Assembly (NCBI RefSeq): GCF_036172515.1
Contig: NZ_JAXKVW010000002.1
Span: 186,001 to 250,000 of the forward strand
Length of the DNA stretch: 64,000 nt
Origin: Flexistipes sp.
Lineage (GTDB): Bacteria > Chrysiogenota > Deferribacteres > Deferribacterales > Flexistipitaceae
Direction: 5' to 3'
How positions within the stretch are numbered: position 1 is the first letter of the stretch; every line of letters begins with the position of its first letter. The position numbers and the translations under genes were made by a program. Shown one piece after another: positions 53,517 to 60,825 of the stretch. Under the pieces are notes generated by a model. It was not told the origin of the DNA, made no database searches, and saw only the letters and a list, made by a program, of their open reading frames with translations.

Positions 53517-53931
53517 AAGAATAGAGGAGCTTTTTCTTTTTGATATCTATGTTGCAATATTAAAAATTCAAAAGACTGTTGAAAAATTTGAAAATTCTGA
53601 AGAATTACTTCATGATTTTAATGCTTGGGACAGCGTTATCAGGGAATTTGAAATAATTGGAGAAGCAGCCAGGCATCTTATTGGCTCAAACATATTGGAT
53701 GAAAACGCCCGCGTAGTGGTTGATTTTAGAAATTTGCTTATACATAATTATTTCGGTATCGATCCGGAAGAAGTCTGGGATGTCGTTATAAATGATTTAC
53801 CGTATTTTACTAATGATATATTGGATCAAATAAATAAAATTGAAGAACTCTTAAAAAAAGAGTTAATAGAAGCTTATTGTGAGCATAATAAATATCTGGA
53901 CTTTGTTATTGAAAAATTACAAGTCCTTTGA
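53509..53931 (+). CDS. hepT: HepT-like HEPN ribonuclease toxin, cassette 3
   Basis: 140-aa HEPN protein with RX4HXY as RNLLIHNYF and the SVIREFEIIGEAARHL motif. It has a longer C-terminal helix than the others. Intact. It overlaps the antitoxin by ATGTCTAA. Confidence 0.88.
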   Translation: MSKRIEELFLFDIYVAILKIQKTVEKFENSEELLHDFNAWDSVIREFEIIGEAARHLIGSNILDENARVVVDFRNLLIHNYFGIDPEEVWDVVINDLPYFTNDILDQINKIEELLKKELIEAYCEHNKYLDFVIEKLQVL

Positions 53932-53934
53932 CCA

Positions 53935-54050
53935 AGCCAGGCGGCTCAACCGACTCAACTTATGCCCACTCTCACAACCACGTCCACGTCTCACGCCTCA
54001 CATCTCACGTTTAACGTCTTACGTCTTACGTTTCACTCCCTTAGCACTAA
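53935..54050 (+). repeat. Heptamer repeats before a RelE/ParE-type pair
   Basis: A few 9-mers (CTCAACCGA, CTCAACTTA), then many NTNACGN heptamers (TCACGCC, TCACATC, TCACGTT, TAACGTC, TTACGTC, TTACGTT; 53978-54034), ending with TTAGCAC. Confidence 0.7.
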
Positions 54051-54054
54051 GTTC

Positions 54055-54082
54055 TTGACATATAGCTTGTTAGATATATAAT
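54055..54082 (+). promoter_or_regulatory. Strong sigma-70 promoter of the RHH antitoxin/RelE pair
   Basis: Consensus TTGACA (54055-54060), 16-bp spacer, consensus TATAAT (54077-54082), 25 bp before the ATG. TA-rich flanks (TTAGATATATAATTAGATATA) include direct repeats that could be the antitoxin operator. Confidence 0.75.
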
Positions 54083-54107
54083 TAGATATATTAATCAGGA
54101 GGTTGCT

Positions 54108-54356
54108 ATGCCAACTGTAAAAAAACTTATCTCATTTGAAGAATCTATAGCAAACGAATTGGAGATAGTATCCAAGGCTTTGGGTAAAAGCCAGAAGGAT
54201 ATTGTTGAATCCGCTCTGGATTTTTACTTCGACTATACCGATGGTATTATTGCTGACAAAATTACAGATGATATTAAAGCCGGAAAAATGAAAATTTATG
54301 ACGAAAGTGAAATTTATGAGAATCTGGGTATAGACATTGAAAGTCCAGAAGATTAA
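54108..54356 (+). CDS. Ribbon-helix-helix antitoxin-like protein
   Basis: 82-aa protein. The N-terminus KKLISFEESIANELEIVSKALGKSQKDIVESAL fits a ribbon-helix-helix DNA-binding domain; the acidic C-terminus (IYDESEIYENLGIDIE) would bind the toxin. AGGAGG precedes the ATG. It overlaps the RelE-type gene by 20 nt. Likely represses its own promoter. Confidence 0.78.
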   Translation: MPTVKKLISFEESIANELEIVSKALGKSQKDIVESALDFYFDYTDGIIADKITDDIKAGKMKIYDESEIYENLGIDIESPED

Positions 54357-54618
54357 ATATTCGGAATTTGCTGTAAAAGATCTAAAAAACTTCAATCCGG
54401 CTGAAAGGCAGCTTATTGTTAAAAAAATACGCTATCTGGCTGAAAACCTTGATGAACTAAAAAAAACAAAGAAAATTACAGAACTCAAAGGCACAAAATA
54501 TAAAGGTCAATTTCGTTTTGTTGTTGCAAGAAAAATCAGAGTTATCTTCAGAATCGAAAATGATGATTTAGTTCTGTTGGTGCTCAGAGCGGGAAAAAGA
54601 AAAGACATCTATAAGTAA
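54337..54618 (+). CDS. RelE/ParE-family toxin
   Basis: 93-aa toxin. Pattern IKYSEFAVKDLKNF, then helices (RQLIVKKIRYLAENLDEL) and the beta core LKGTKYKGQFRFVVARKIRVIFRIEND followed by LRAGKRKDIY, typical of RelE/YafQ mRNA interferases that cut mRNA on ribosomes. TTG start at 54337 within the antitoxin gene. Intact. Confidence 0.85.
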   Translation: MKVQKIKYSEFAVKDLKNFNPAERQLIVKKIRYLAENLDELKKTKKITELKGTKYKGQFRFVVARKIRVIFRIENDDLVLLVLRAGKRKDIYK

Positions 54619-54810
54619 ATCTCTTTCACGCATTACGCATCACGGCCCTTTGAACTTAGTTTAATCTCAACCATCTCAACTTTATCAACCACATCAACGG
54701 TTTCAACCGTCTCAACCCCCTCAACTCTCTCAACCATCTCAACTTTCACGTCTTACGTCTCACGCCTCACGCCTTTCCCTCTACCTCAACCTCAGGCCTT
54801 TCCCCGCCTT
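54619..54810 (+). repeat. 7-, 9- and 6-mer repeats before cassette 4
   Basis: Heptamers (TCACGCA, TTACGCA, TCACGGC; 54626-54647), 9-mers NTCAACNNN (54665-54748) with the palindrome at 54697-54710, heptamers again (54748-54775), and CCTCTA, CCTCAA, CCTCAG hexamers (54777-54797). No decamers. Confidence 0.75.
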
Positions 54811-54815
54811 TCCCC

Positions 54816-54844
54816 TTGCAACCCCCTGCCGGTATTACTATAAT
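54816..54844 (+). promoter_or_regulatory. Promoter of MntA/HepT cassette 4 (constant block)
   Basis: TTGCAA (54816-54821), 17-bp spacer, TATAAT (54839-54844). One base of the spacer differs from cassettes 1 and 2. Confidence 0.75.
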
Positions 54845-54877
54845 TATTATTAACCTCCACAACAAAGGAGCTCAGAC

Positions 54878-55192
54878 ATGCCCGCTGCAAAAAATGAGCT
54901 GACAAAAGAGCAGATTCTTCAATACTTACGTGAACATAAAAAAGAATTATATGAGAAATATGGTGTCCGGAAAATCGGACTTTTCGGCAGCTATGCAAGA
55001 GGAAATAAATCAGAAAATAGTGATATAGATTTGTTGTTAGAGCTGGAAAAGCCATTAGGATTTGCTTTCGTCGATTTGTGTGAGTATTTGGAACGAATCC
55101 TTAATCATAATGTGGATGTTTTGACTCCACCAATGCTTCAGCATAATCCTGAGTTATGGGAAGATGTCCAAGAGGATATAGTTAATGTCTAA
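54878..55192 (+). CDS. mntA: MntA-like nucleotidyltransferase antitoxin, cassette 4
   Basis: 104-aa nucleotidyltransferase with GSYARGNKSENSDID (GS-X10-D-X-D). The first 40 codons are identical to cassette 2; the rest (LLLELEKPLGFAFVDLCEYLERIL) is different and resembles the MNT group with a DVLTPP motif. Intact, although its toxin partner is frameshifted. Overlaps the toxin start by 8 nt. Confidence 0.87.
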   Translation: MPAAKNELTKEQILQYLREHKKELYEKYGVRKIGLFGSYARGNKSENSDIDLLLELEKPLGFAFVDLCEYLERILNHNVDVLTPPMLQHNPELWEDVQEDIVNV

Positions 55193-55534
55193 GAGAAATA
55201 CTAAGGTTTTATTAAATGATATTATATTTTCAATAGAAATATTTTTTCCTATACTAAAAACTACGATTTTCTGGCTTTCAAAAATAACAGGAAAACAGTG
55301 GACGCGGTTATCCGCAATTTGGAAATTATCGGAGAAGCTTCTAATAAAATCTCTGCAGATATAAAAAATAATTCTGAGCATATCCCATGGAAACAGACTG
55401 TAGGATTGAGAAACAAGGTAATACACGAATATTTCGGTGTTGACGAATCTATAATTTGGGCTGTTGTCTGTGAAGATTTGCCGGAATTGTATGAAAAGCT
55501 TCAGAAACTAAGTAAAAAATTGAATACGGAATAA
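55185..55534 (+). pseudogene. hepT: Frameshifted HepT-like toxin, cassette 4
   Basis: HEPN toxin gene broken by one missing base. From ATG 55185 the frame reads MSKRNTKVLLNDIIFSIE, then leaves the family pattern. In another frame, from about 55257, it resumes YDFLAFKNNRKT and then VDAVIRNLEIIGEA and RNKVIHEYFGVD, the RX4HXY motif. Adding one base near 55239-55246, in the run ATATTTTTT, restores a single frame (SIENIFSYTKNYDF). The C-terminal part alone could start at GTG 55298, but that would lack the first helices. A true mutation, phase-variable switch or sequencing error are all possible. Confidence 0.82.
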
Positions 55535-55850
55535 AAAGAAAACTTTAAATACACTATGAGTAACCAAAAATAACAATGAATACACCATAAATAACAACAA
55601 ATATACTACGAATATCGATCAATAACCAAAAATAACTATGAGGTTAAGTAAATCACAAACATGCTAAACTACTTCAACCGTCTCAACCATCTCAACTTTA
55701 TCAACCACATCAACGGTTTCAACCGTCTCACCTTCATCAACCCCCTCAACTTTTTCAACCTCTTCAACTGTTTCTCCCTCTACCTCAACCTTTGCCTCTG
55801 CCTTCTCAGGCCTCGGCCCTGTAAACTTAGTTTTATTCAACTCCCTCACC
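55535..55850 (+). repeat. 10-, 9- and 6-mer repeats after cassette 4
   Basis: Decamers AATAACNANN (55558-55645), 9-mers NTCAACNNN (55673-55770) with the palindrome at 55713-55726, then CCTCTA, CCTCAA, CCTTTG, CCTCTG hexamers (55778-55803) and the CTCAGGCCTCGGCCCTGT motif. As in cassettes 1 and 2 the order is 10-9-6. An ATPase gene, not MntA, follows. Confidence 0.8.
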
Positions 55851-55916
55851 TTTCAAATCTTGCGTCTCACTCAGCACATTCATCTTTAAATTTAAATGCT
55901 CAGTAAAGTTTTTTTA

Positions 55917-55944
55917 TTGACCAGCCGGCAAATTGTATTATAAT
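55917..55944 (+). promoter_or_regulatory. Predicted sigma-70 promoter of the AAA/DUF234 gene
   Basis: TTGACC (55917-55922), 16-bp spacer, TATAAT (55939-55944), 30 bp before GTG 55975. Confidence 0.65.
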
Positions 55945-55974
55945 AACGGGAGTTATTACAACTGGAGTTGTTAT

Positions 55975-57297
55975 GTGAAATTTTATGACCGTATCCAGGA
56001 ATTTGATACCCTCAAAAAAGCTGATAATCTAAAAAGCAGCCGTTCAGTTATGACTATAATCACGGGCAGAAGGCGTGTAGGGAAAACTACTTTGACCCTG
56101 CAAAATTTTACAAATGATTCAAAACTTTACTTTTTTGTTTCCAAAAAAGAAGAGTCACTGCTTTGTGATGAATTTGTAGACGAAATAAAAGAACGTCTGG
56201 ATGTTCCTGTTTATGGTAAGATTTCTCAGTTTGAAGATATATTTAAAATGCTTCTGGATTTTTCGAAAAAGCATCCAATTACTTTAATAATAGATGAGTT
56301 TCAGGAATTTTTTGTAGTAAACCCTTCAATTTATTCATCTATGCAAAAATTATGGGATTTAAATAAAGATACATCAAAATTACATCTAATACTTTGCGGC
56401 TCAAAGTTTTCTCTTATGAAGAAAATTTTTGAAGATTACAAAGAGCCTTTATTTGGGAGAGCTGATTTTCGGCTTAATGTAGAACCTTTGGAAGTAAGCG
56501 TACTTGCGGAAATATTGGATGATAAAAGTATGTTGAACAATAAAAATCTTCTTGATTTTTATATATTGACCGGAGGAGTTGCAAAATACATAGAGCTTTT
56601 TGTCTTATATAATGCTTTTGACAGAGATTCCATGGTTTCGGAAATAATAAAGGAAAATTCACTTTTTCTGGATGAAGGTAAAAACAGACTCATTGAAGAA
56701 TTCGGCAGGGAATACAAGGTTTACTTTTCAATCCTTAGTCTTATAGCAAATTCTAAAACCTCTAAAAATGAGATAGAAGGGATTTTGGAAAAAAATATTT
56801 CAGGCTATCTTTACCGGCTTGAGAATGATTATGATATTATAAGAAGCATTAAGCCTATTAATGCAAAAGAGGGTTCAAAAAGACAGAAATACGAAATTGT
56901 GGATAACTTTTTGTTTTTCTGGTTCAGGTTTATCTACAAATATCAGTCTGTTGTCGAAGCTGATAATTTTGAGAGACTGAGAAAAATAGTGCTCAGGGAT
57001 TTCGATACTTTCAGCGGAAAATTCCTGGAAAAGATTTTTATTGAATATTTCAGAAAGCAGCAAAAATATTCCAAAATCGGTTCTTATTGGGAGCGGAATA
57101 ATGAAAATGAAATTGATATTGTAGCCTTAAATGATGAGGAAAAGAAAATTATATTTTGCGAAGTTAAACTATCTGAAAATAAATTGGATAAGAAGAAACT
57201 TGAGGATAAATCCCGAACCCTGTTGAAAAAATATGGTGACTATAAAGTTGAGTACAAGCTGCTGAGCTTAAAAGACATAAATCTTGTTTACATGTAA
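55975..57297 (+). CDS. Archaeal-type AAA ATPase with DUF234 nuclease-like C-terminus
   Basis: 440-aa ATP-binding protein. Walker A is GRRRVGKTTL near residue 28 and Walker B TLIIDEFQEF near 99. After a winged-helix region (SKNEIEGILEKNISGYLYRLEND) the DUF234 domain has ENEIDIVALNDEEKKIIFCEVKLS, a PD-(D/E)XK-like arrangement (D, then E-x-K). GTG 55975 is chosen: GGAG is 7 nt upstream and the product starts KFYDRIQEF as in the family. Function is unknown; such ATPases are often mobile, and it sits among toxin-antitoxin genes. Confidence 0.82.
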   Translation: MKFYDRIQEFDTLKKADNLKSSRSVMTIITGRRRVGKTTLTLQNFTNDSKLYFFVSKKEESLLCDEFVDEIKERLDVPVYGKISQFEDIFKMLLDFSKKHPITLIIDEFQEFFVVNPSIYSSMQKLWDLNKDTSKLHLILCGSKFSLMKKIFEDYKEPLFGRADFRLNVEPLEVSVLAEILDDKSMLNNKNLLDFYILTGGVAKYIELFVLYNAFDRDSMVSEIIKENSLFLDEGKNRLIEEFGREYKVYFSILSLIANSKTSKNEIEGILEKNISGYLYRLENDYDIIRSIKPINAKEGSKRQKYEIVDNFLFFWFRFIYKYQSVVEADNFERLRKIVLRDFDTFSGKFLEKIFIEYFRKQQKYSKIGSYWERNNENEIDIVALNDEEKKIIFCEVKLSENKLDKKKLEDKSRTLLKKYGDYKVEYKLLSLKDINLVYM

Positions 57298-57334
57298 AAG
57301 CCGGGTTGAGCGTAAAACGTTAGATTTACCCCGT

Positions 57335-57587
57335 TAAATGCCGCAGGCAATCAGCCCGCCCGGCTTCGGACGTGGCGGAGCTGATATTTAACATGGGGAG
57401 CAAGGGTTAAGTTATGGCAAACTTTGAAGAATTAGAAAAGAAAGCCAAAGGTTGATAAATGTTGAAATAGCTTGCCCAGTGAAATATGAAATCCATTTCA
57501 CCGGGGTTGAGATGGTTGATGTTGAGGAGGTATTTAAGTAATTTGGGATTGTTTTATCATGATATTTTAGTATTTTAAGTTATAAGA
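57335..57587 (+). repeat. Duplicated remnant, copy A, and repeat remnants
   Basis: A segment at about 57342-57465 recurs at 60331-60445. It carries a 13-codon frame MANFEELEKKAKG ending in TGA (57415-57456), preceded by GCCGCAGGCAATCAG and GGAGCTGATATTTAACATGG. Copy A has an extra ~21 bp (CCCGCCCGGCTTCGGACGTG) that copy B lacks. It looks like a decayed 5' end of a gene. The remainder of this gap has GTTGAGATGGTTGATGTTGAGG (57507-57530), a reversed 9-mer remnant. Confidence 0.75.
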
Positions 57588-57617
57588 ATGAAATATATTA
57601 CTAATGCAGGTGCTTTT

Positions 57618-57827
57618 ATGAATATTACAGAAATTGAAAATGAAAAAATGAAAAAGTTATTCAAGGAATCTTTATTAGAAGTTATTTCGGAAAATAAAGA
57701 CCTTTTTCAGGATATATTTTCTGAAGCAATTGAAGATATTGCATTATCTGAAGCAATTAAAGAAGGTGCAAATAGTAAAAAAGTAGATAGAAGCGAAGTG
57801 CTAAAGGTTTTGGAGCATGAGAAGTGA
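57618..57827 (+). CDS. Antitoxin-like protein paired with RelE/ParE
   Basis: 69-aa acidic helical protein (MNITEIENEKMKKLFKES ... IALSEAIKEGANSKKVDRSEVLKVLE). The ending is typical of antitoxins paired with RelE/ParE-type toxins. I chose ATG 57618, with AGGTG upstream; an in-frame ATG at 57588 gives a longer version. It overlaps the toxin by 4 nt. No DNA-binding motif is certain. Confidence 0.72.
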   Translation: MNITEIENEKMKKLFKESLLEVISENKDLFQDIFSEAIEDIALSEAIKEGANSKKVDRSEVLKVLEHEK

Positions 57828-58090
57828 AAATAGAATTTCGCTCCAGTTTCTTGAGAGATTTGAAAAAGATTAAAAATAAAAATATACGAAATCAAATTAA
57901 AGACTTAATTGATGATATTGAAAACGCTGAAAATTTCTCAGATCTTAAAAATGTAAAGAAATTATCCGGATCTAATCATTACTATAGGATAAGATTGAAC
58001 GAGTATAGAATAGGGATTTACTATAATAATTCTATCTTTGAATTTATAAGATGCCTTCACAGAAAAGAAGTTTATAAATATTTTCCGTGA
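57824..58090 (+). CDS. RelE/ParE-family toxin
   Basis: 88-aa protein starting GTG (overlap GTGA). Pattern IEFRSSFLRDLKKI, IRNQIKDLIDDIENA, then LSGSNHYYRIRLNEYRIGIYYNN and FIRCLHRKEVYKYFP, the RelE-fold mRNA interferase core. It is complete. The antitoxin is directly upstream. Confidence 0.85.
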   Translation: MKIEFRSSFLRDLKKIKNKNIRNQIKDLIDDIENAENFSDLKNVKKLSGSNHYYRIRLNEYRIGIYYNNSIFEFIRCLHRKEVYKYFP

Positions 58091-58119
58091 TTTATAAAAA
58101 ATATGAGAAAACTAAGTGG

Positions 58120-58290
58120 ATGTGAAAGTGAGAGCGAAAGCAGGTTGATGGGGTTGAGAAAGTTTAGCATGTTTTCACAGTTAACAGGGCCGAGGTTCAA
58201 GGGGAAAGGCGTGAAACGTAAGGCGTAAGACGGGGAACGTGAGACGTGAAAATTGCAGTGTCAGTGTTGGTGTGAGTGTTAGTGCTAATG
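58120..58290 (+). repeat. Reversed repeats before a four-helix-bundle gene
   Basis: Plus-strand units GGTTGATGG, GGTTGAGAA (58143-58160), heptamers CGTGAAA, CGTAAGG, CGTAAGA, CGTGAGA, CGTGAAA (58209-58252) and hexamer-like GTGTCA, GTGTTG, GTGTGA, GTGTTA, GTGCTA (58256-58290). All are reversed counterparts of the arrays further left. Confidence 0.65.
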
Positions 58291-58309
58291 CTGGAGGAGA
58301 GGAAGAAGT

Positions 58310-58735
58310 ATGGATGAGATAAAAAGTGTTGATGATTTGGATGTTTTTCAGAGATCACATAAACTTACTCTTGAGTTATATAAAATTACAGAAGATTTTC
58401 CTTCTTCTGAAAAATTCGGACTCGTATCGCAAATAAGAAGAGCAAGCAGCTCTATTTGTGCAAATTTATTAGAAGGCAGTTATAGGATTAACACAAAAGA
58501 ATTCAGACAATTTATAGGAGTATCTAACGGCTCAGTTGGAGAGCTAAAATATCATATTTTACTTGCAAAAGACCTTGGATATATAGAGGAGGAAAAATAC
58601 GATGAATTCATAATTGCTCTCGATACTATTAGCAAAATGCTTAGAGGGTTAATCAAGTCTCTATCACGAAAAATCACCAACACCAACAGTAACACCAACA
58701 CCAACACTAACACCAACACCAACACCAAAAAGTGA
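58310..58735 (+). CDS. Four-helix-bundle protein (23S rRNA IVS/S23-like family) with a repeat-coded tail
   Basis: 141-aa protein of the four-helix-bundle family: FQRSHKLTLELYKITEDFPSSEKFGLVSQIRRASSSICANLLEG, then GSVGELKYHILLAKDLGYI. Function is unknown; relatives occur in rRNA intervening sequences and in mobile regions. The last ~20 residues are ITNTNSNTNTNTNTNTNTKK, coded by AACACC-type hexamer repeats (58677-58725), so the gene has run into a microsatellite. AGGAGAGGAAG precedes ATG 58310. Confidence 0.85.
   Translation: MDEIKSVDDLDVFQRSHKLTLELYKITEDFPSSEKFGLVSQIRRASSSICANLLEGSYRINTKEFRQFIGVSNGSVGELKYHILLAKDLGYIEEEKYDEFIIALDTISKMLRGLIKSLSRKITNTNSNTNTNTNTNTNTKK
58677..58725 (+). repeat. 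AACACC hexamer repeat within a coding sequence
   Basis: About eight hexamers (ACCAAC, AGTAAC, ACCAAC, ACCAAC, ACTAAC, ACCAAC and so on) coding for Thr-Asn repeats at the C-terminus of the four-helix-bundle protein. Period 6 keeps the frame. Confidence 0.85.
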
Positions 58736-58921
58736 GACGTGAAATGTGAACCGAAGTTGTTAAAAGACAAAGCATCTAAAAAACTTCTTGAAAAAACTGA
58801 TGATAAGTAATAAAGTGCATTGTTGTGAAGTAATGTCACAAATAGTATGATAGTTTAACAAATAATAGCAATAGGTTATTCAAACGATATGATAAGTAGC
58901 ATTTGAGGTTGGTGTAAAGTA

Positions 58922-60076
58922 ATGAATAGCATTAAAATTAGAATACCTGAACCAAAATGGGAAAGTGATTTAGCAAACTTCATTATTGACTTAGAAAAGC
59001 TAAAAATAAAAAGGATCGAAGGTGAGATTCCTGAATATATTTTTTTGCAATTAAAGGAAATATTCCATAAATTGGAAACTTTAGGTTCGGCGAGGATAGA
59101 AGGTAACAATACTACACTGTCAGAGTATATTGAAAAAATTATTGAAAATAGATTTGAAGAAGAAGAAAAAGAGATTCTAAATATTGAAGAGGCTATTGAT
59201 TTTATTGAGCAACATATTGAGCATTATTCTATTGACAGGATGTTTATATCCCAGATTCATAAAATTATTACAAAAGATTTAACTCCACCGCCCAAGGGGG
59301 AAGGTTCCAAATATCCCGGAGAACTTAGAAAACATAATGTGATAATCCAAAAATCAAAGCACAGACCACCTGATGTTTCAATATTAAATGATTGTTTTGA
59401 AGAATTTATAAGGTTTATAAATAAGGATAGGAAAGAACAATATCAACTTTTAATGATTGCAATAGCACACCATAGATTTGCATATATCCATCCTTATGAT
59501 AATGCAAATGGAAGAGTCGGAAGGTTATTAAATTATGCCTTGCTAATCAAGTTTGGTTTTAAGGTTAGAGATAAGAGAATACTTAATCCTTCATCAGTAT
59601 TTTATAGCGATAGAGATAGATATTATGAAATGCTTTCGTGTGCTGATAGTTTATTGGATGAAGATTTGCTGACATGGTGTGAATATTTCTTAAAAGGCTT
59701 GAAAAATGAAATAGAAAAAATTGATATTTTATTAAAAAGAGAATTTGTAGTAGGAAAAATATTATTGCCCTCAATTAAATATGCGTTGGAAAGAAAACTG
59801 TTAACTTCCGAAGAAAAAAAGGTTTTGCACTTAATGATCGATTCTCCCGAGATGTCTATAAAATCTCAGGATTTATCAAAAATTGGGATTGATGGAAGTG
59901 TTAAAAAATCACGGTTTATGGAAAAACTCAAAGAAAGAAAGTTTATAAAACCAATCAAGGAAGGTGGCAGAATTTACACAATAAATTTTACAAATAACTA
60001 TTTGCTCAGGGGCGTAATAAAATCTTTAGAAAAAGAAGGATTTGTTTCTGATTTTTTAGAAAGGAGAGATAGTTAA
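58922..60076 (+). CDS. Fic-family protein with N-terminal inhibitory helix
   Basis: 384-aa Fic protein, probably an AMP-transferase. The active-site loop is IHPYDNANGRVGRLLN (HPX4-NGRXGR type, near residues 192-205). Upstream, LGSARIEGNN near residue 58 fits the inhibitory helix motif (S/T)XXXE(G/N), which puts it in class II with an autoinhibitory N-terminal helix. The C-terminus has a winged-helix-like region (MSIKSQDLSKIGIDGS). ATG 58922; the RBS is weak (AAAG). It stands alone in the island. Confidence 0.85.
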   Translation: MNSIKIRIPEPKWESDLANFIIDLEKLKIKRIEGEIPEYIFLQLKEIFHKLETLGSARIEGNNTTLSEYIEKIIENRFEEEEKEILNIEEAIDFIEQHIEHYSIDRMFISQIHKIITKDLTPPPKGEGSKYPGELRKHNVIIQKSKHRPPDVSILNDCFEEFIRFINKDRKEQYQLLMIAIAHHRFAYIHPYDNANGRVGRLLNYALLIKFGFKVRDKRILNPSSVFYSDRDRYYEMLSCADSLLDEDLLTWCEYFLKGLKNEIEKIDILLKREFVVGKILLPSIKYALERKLLTSEEKKVLHLMIDSPEMSIKSQDLSKIGIDGSVKKSRFMEKLKERKFIKPIKEGGRIYTINFTNNYLLRGVIKSLEKEGFVSDFLERRDS

Positions 60077-60145
60077 TTGTATAATAATAACCACTAATAG
60101 CAACAAATAACCACGAATAACTTTAAAATCACTGGAGAACAAATA

Positions 60146-60385
60146 ATGTCAAAATATAGCTCACAAACACCAACACCAACACTAGCACATACTTATGATG
60201 ACAAACAATACAGTACGACACAATTGCTGAACCGCCCGTTTGACGACCAGCTTGAATTTGATGAGAATGGAAAGATTACCAGTGAAACAAAATTTAAAAT
60301 AAATAGTTTAACATTCAATGTTTACCCTGTTAGATGCCGCAGGCAATCAGCGGAGCTGATATTTAACATGGGGAGCAAGGGTTAA
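60146..60385 (+). CDS. Small hypothetical protein, possibly decayed
   Basis: 79-aa frame with GGAG upstream of ATG 60146. It starts MSKYSSQTPTPTLAHTYDD, where TPTP is coded by ACACCA hexamers, and continues DDQLEFDENGKITSETKFKIN. From about residue 60 it runs into the duplicated remnant (copy B), so the real 3' end has probably been lost. No family recognised. Confidence 0.35.
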   Translation: MSKYSSQTPTPTLAHTYDDKQYSTTQLLNRPFDDQLEFDENGKITSETKFKINSLTFNVYPVRCRRQSAELIFNMGSKG

Positions 60386-60445
60386 GTTATGGCAAACTTT
60401 GAAGAATTAGAAAAGAAAGCCAAAGGTTGATAAATGTTGAAATAG
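60331..60445 (+). repeat. Duplicated remnant, copy B
   Basis: Second copy of the segment at 57342-57465, without the 21-bp insert. It contains the same MANFEELEKKAKG frame (60389-60430). It is followed directly by GTTGAGAGGGTTGAT repeat units that supply the RBS of the next gene. Confidence 0.75.
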
Positions 60446-60459
60446 TTGAGAGGGTTGAT

Positions 60460-60825
60460 GTGGCAGATTATGTTTTTCCTTTTGAAAAATTAGAGGTATG
60501 GAAGCTGTCCAAAGCTTTTGCAACAAAAATTTATAAAAACACCGAAAATTTTCCAAATGAAGAAAAGTTTGGTCTGGTTTCTCAGCTCAGAAGAGCTGCA
60601 GTTTCTGTTGCATCTAATTTAGCCGAGGGTTCATCAAGGAAATCCAAAAAAGATCAGGCACATTTTTCACAAATTGCCTACAGCTCACTAATGGAAGTTC
60701 TTTGTCAGCTTGAAATAGCGAGAGATATAGGTTATATATCTAAAAATGATTTACAGGATTTAAGATCTGATGCCAGTAAAATTGCTTATATGATAAACTC
60801 ATTGAGAAGGTCACAAACATGCTAA
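60460..60825 (+). CDS. Four-helix-bundle protein (23S rRNA IVS/S23-like family)
   Basis: 121-aa four-helix-bundle protein: FEKLEVWKLSKAFATKIYKNTENFPNEEKFGLVSQLRRAAVSVASNLAEGSSR and SLMEVLCQLEIARDIGYI. GTG 60460 is chosen, since GAGAGGG (60448-60454), a remnant of the reversed 9-mer repeat, lies 5 nt upstream. A longer frame from 60427 would read through the repeat. Paralogue of the gene at 58310, without its tail. Confidence 0.83.
   Translation: MADYVFPFEKLEVWKLSKAFATKIYKNTENFPNEEKFGLVSQLRRAAVSVASNLAEGSSRKSKKDQAHFSQIAYSSLMEVLCQLEIARDIGYISKNDLQDLRSDASKIAYMINSLRRSQTC

Noticed and set aside
55298-55534. A separate short HepT gene starting at GTG 55298
   Set aside because: The upstream bases in the same frame continue the HEPN pattern (YDFLAFKNNRKT), and the N-terminal part is present in another frame, so this is one frameshifted gene.
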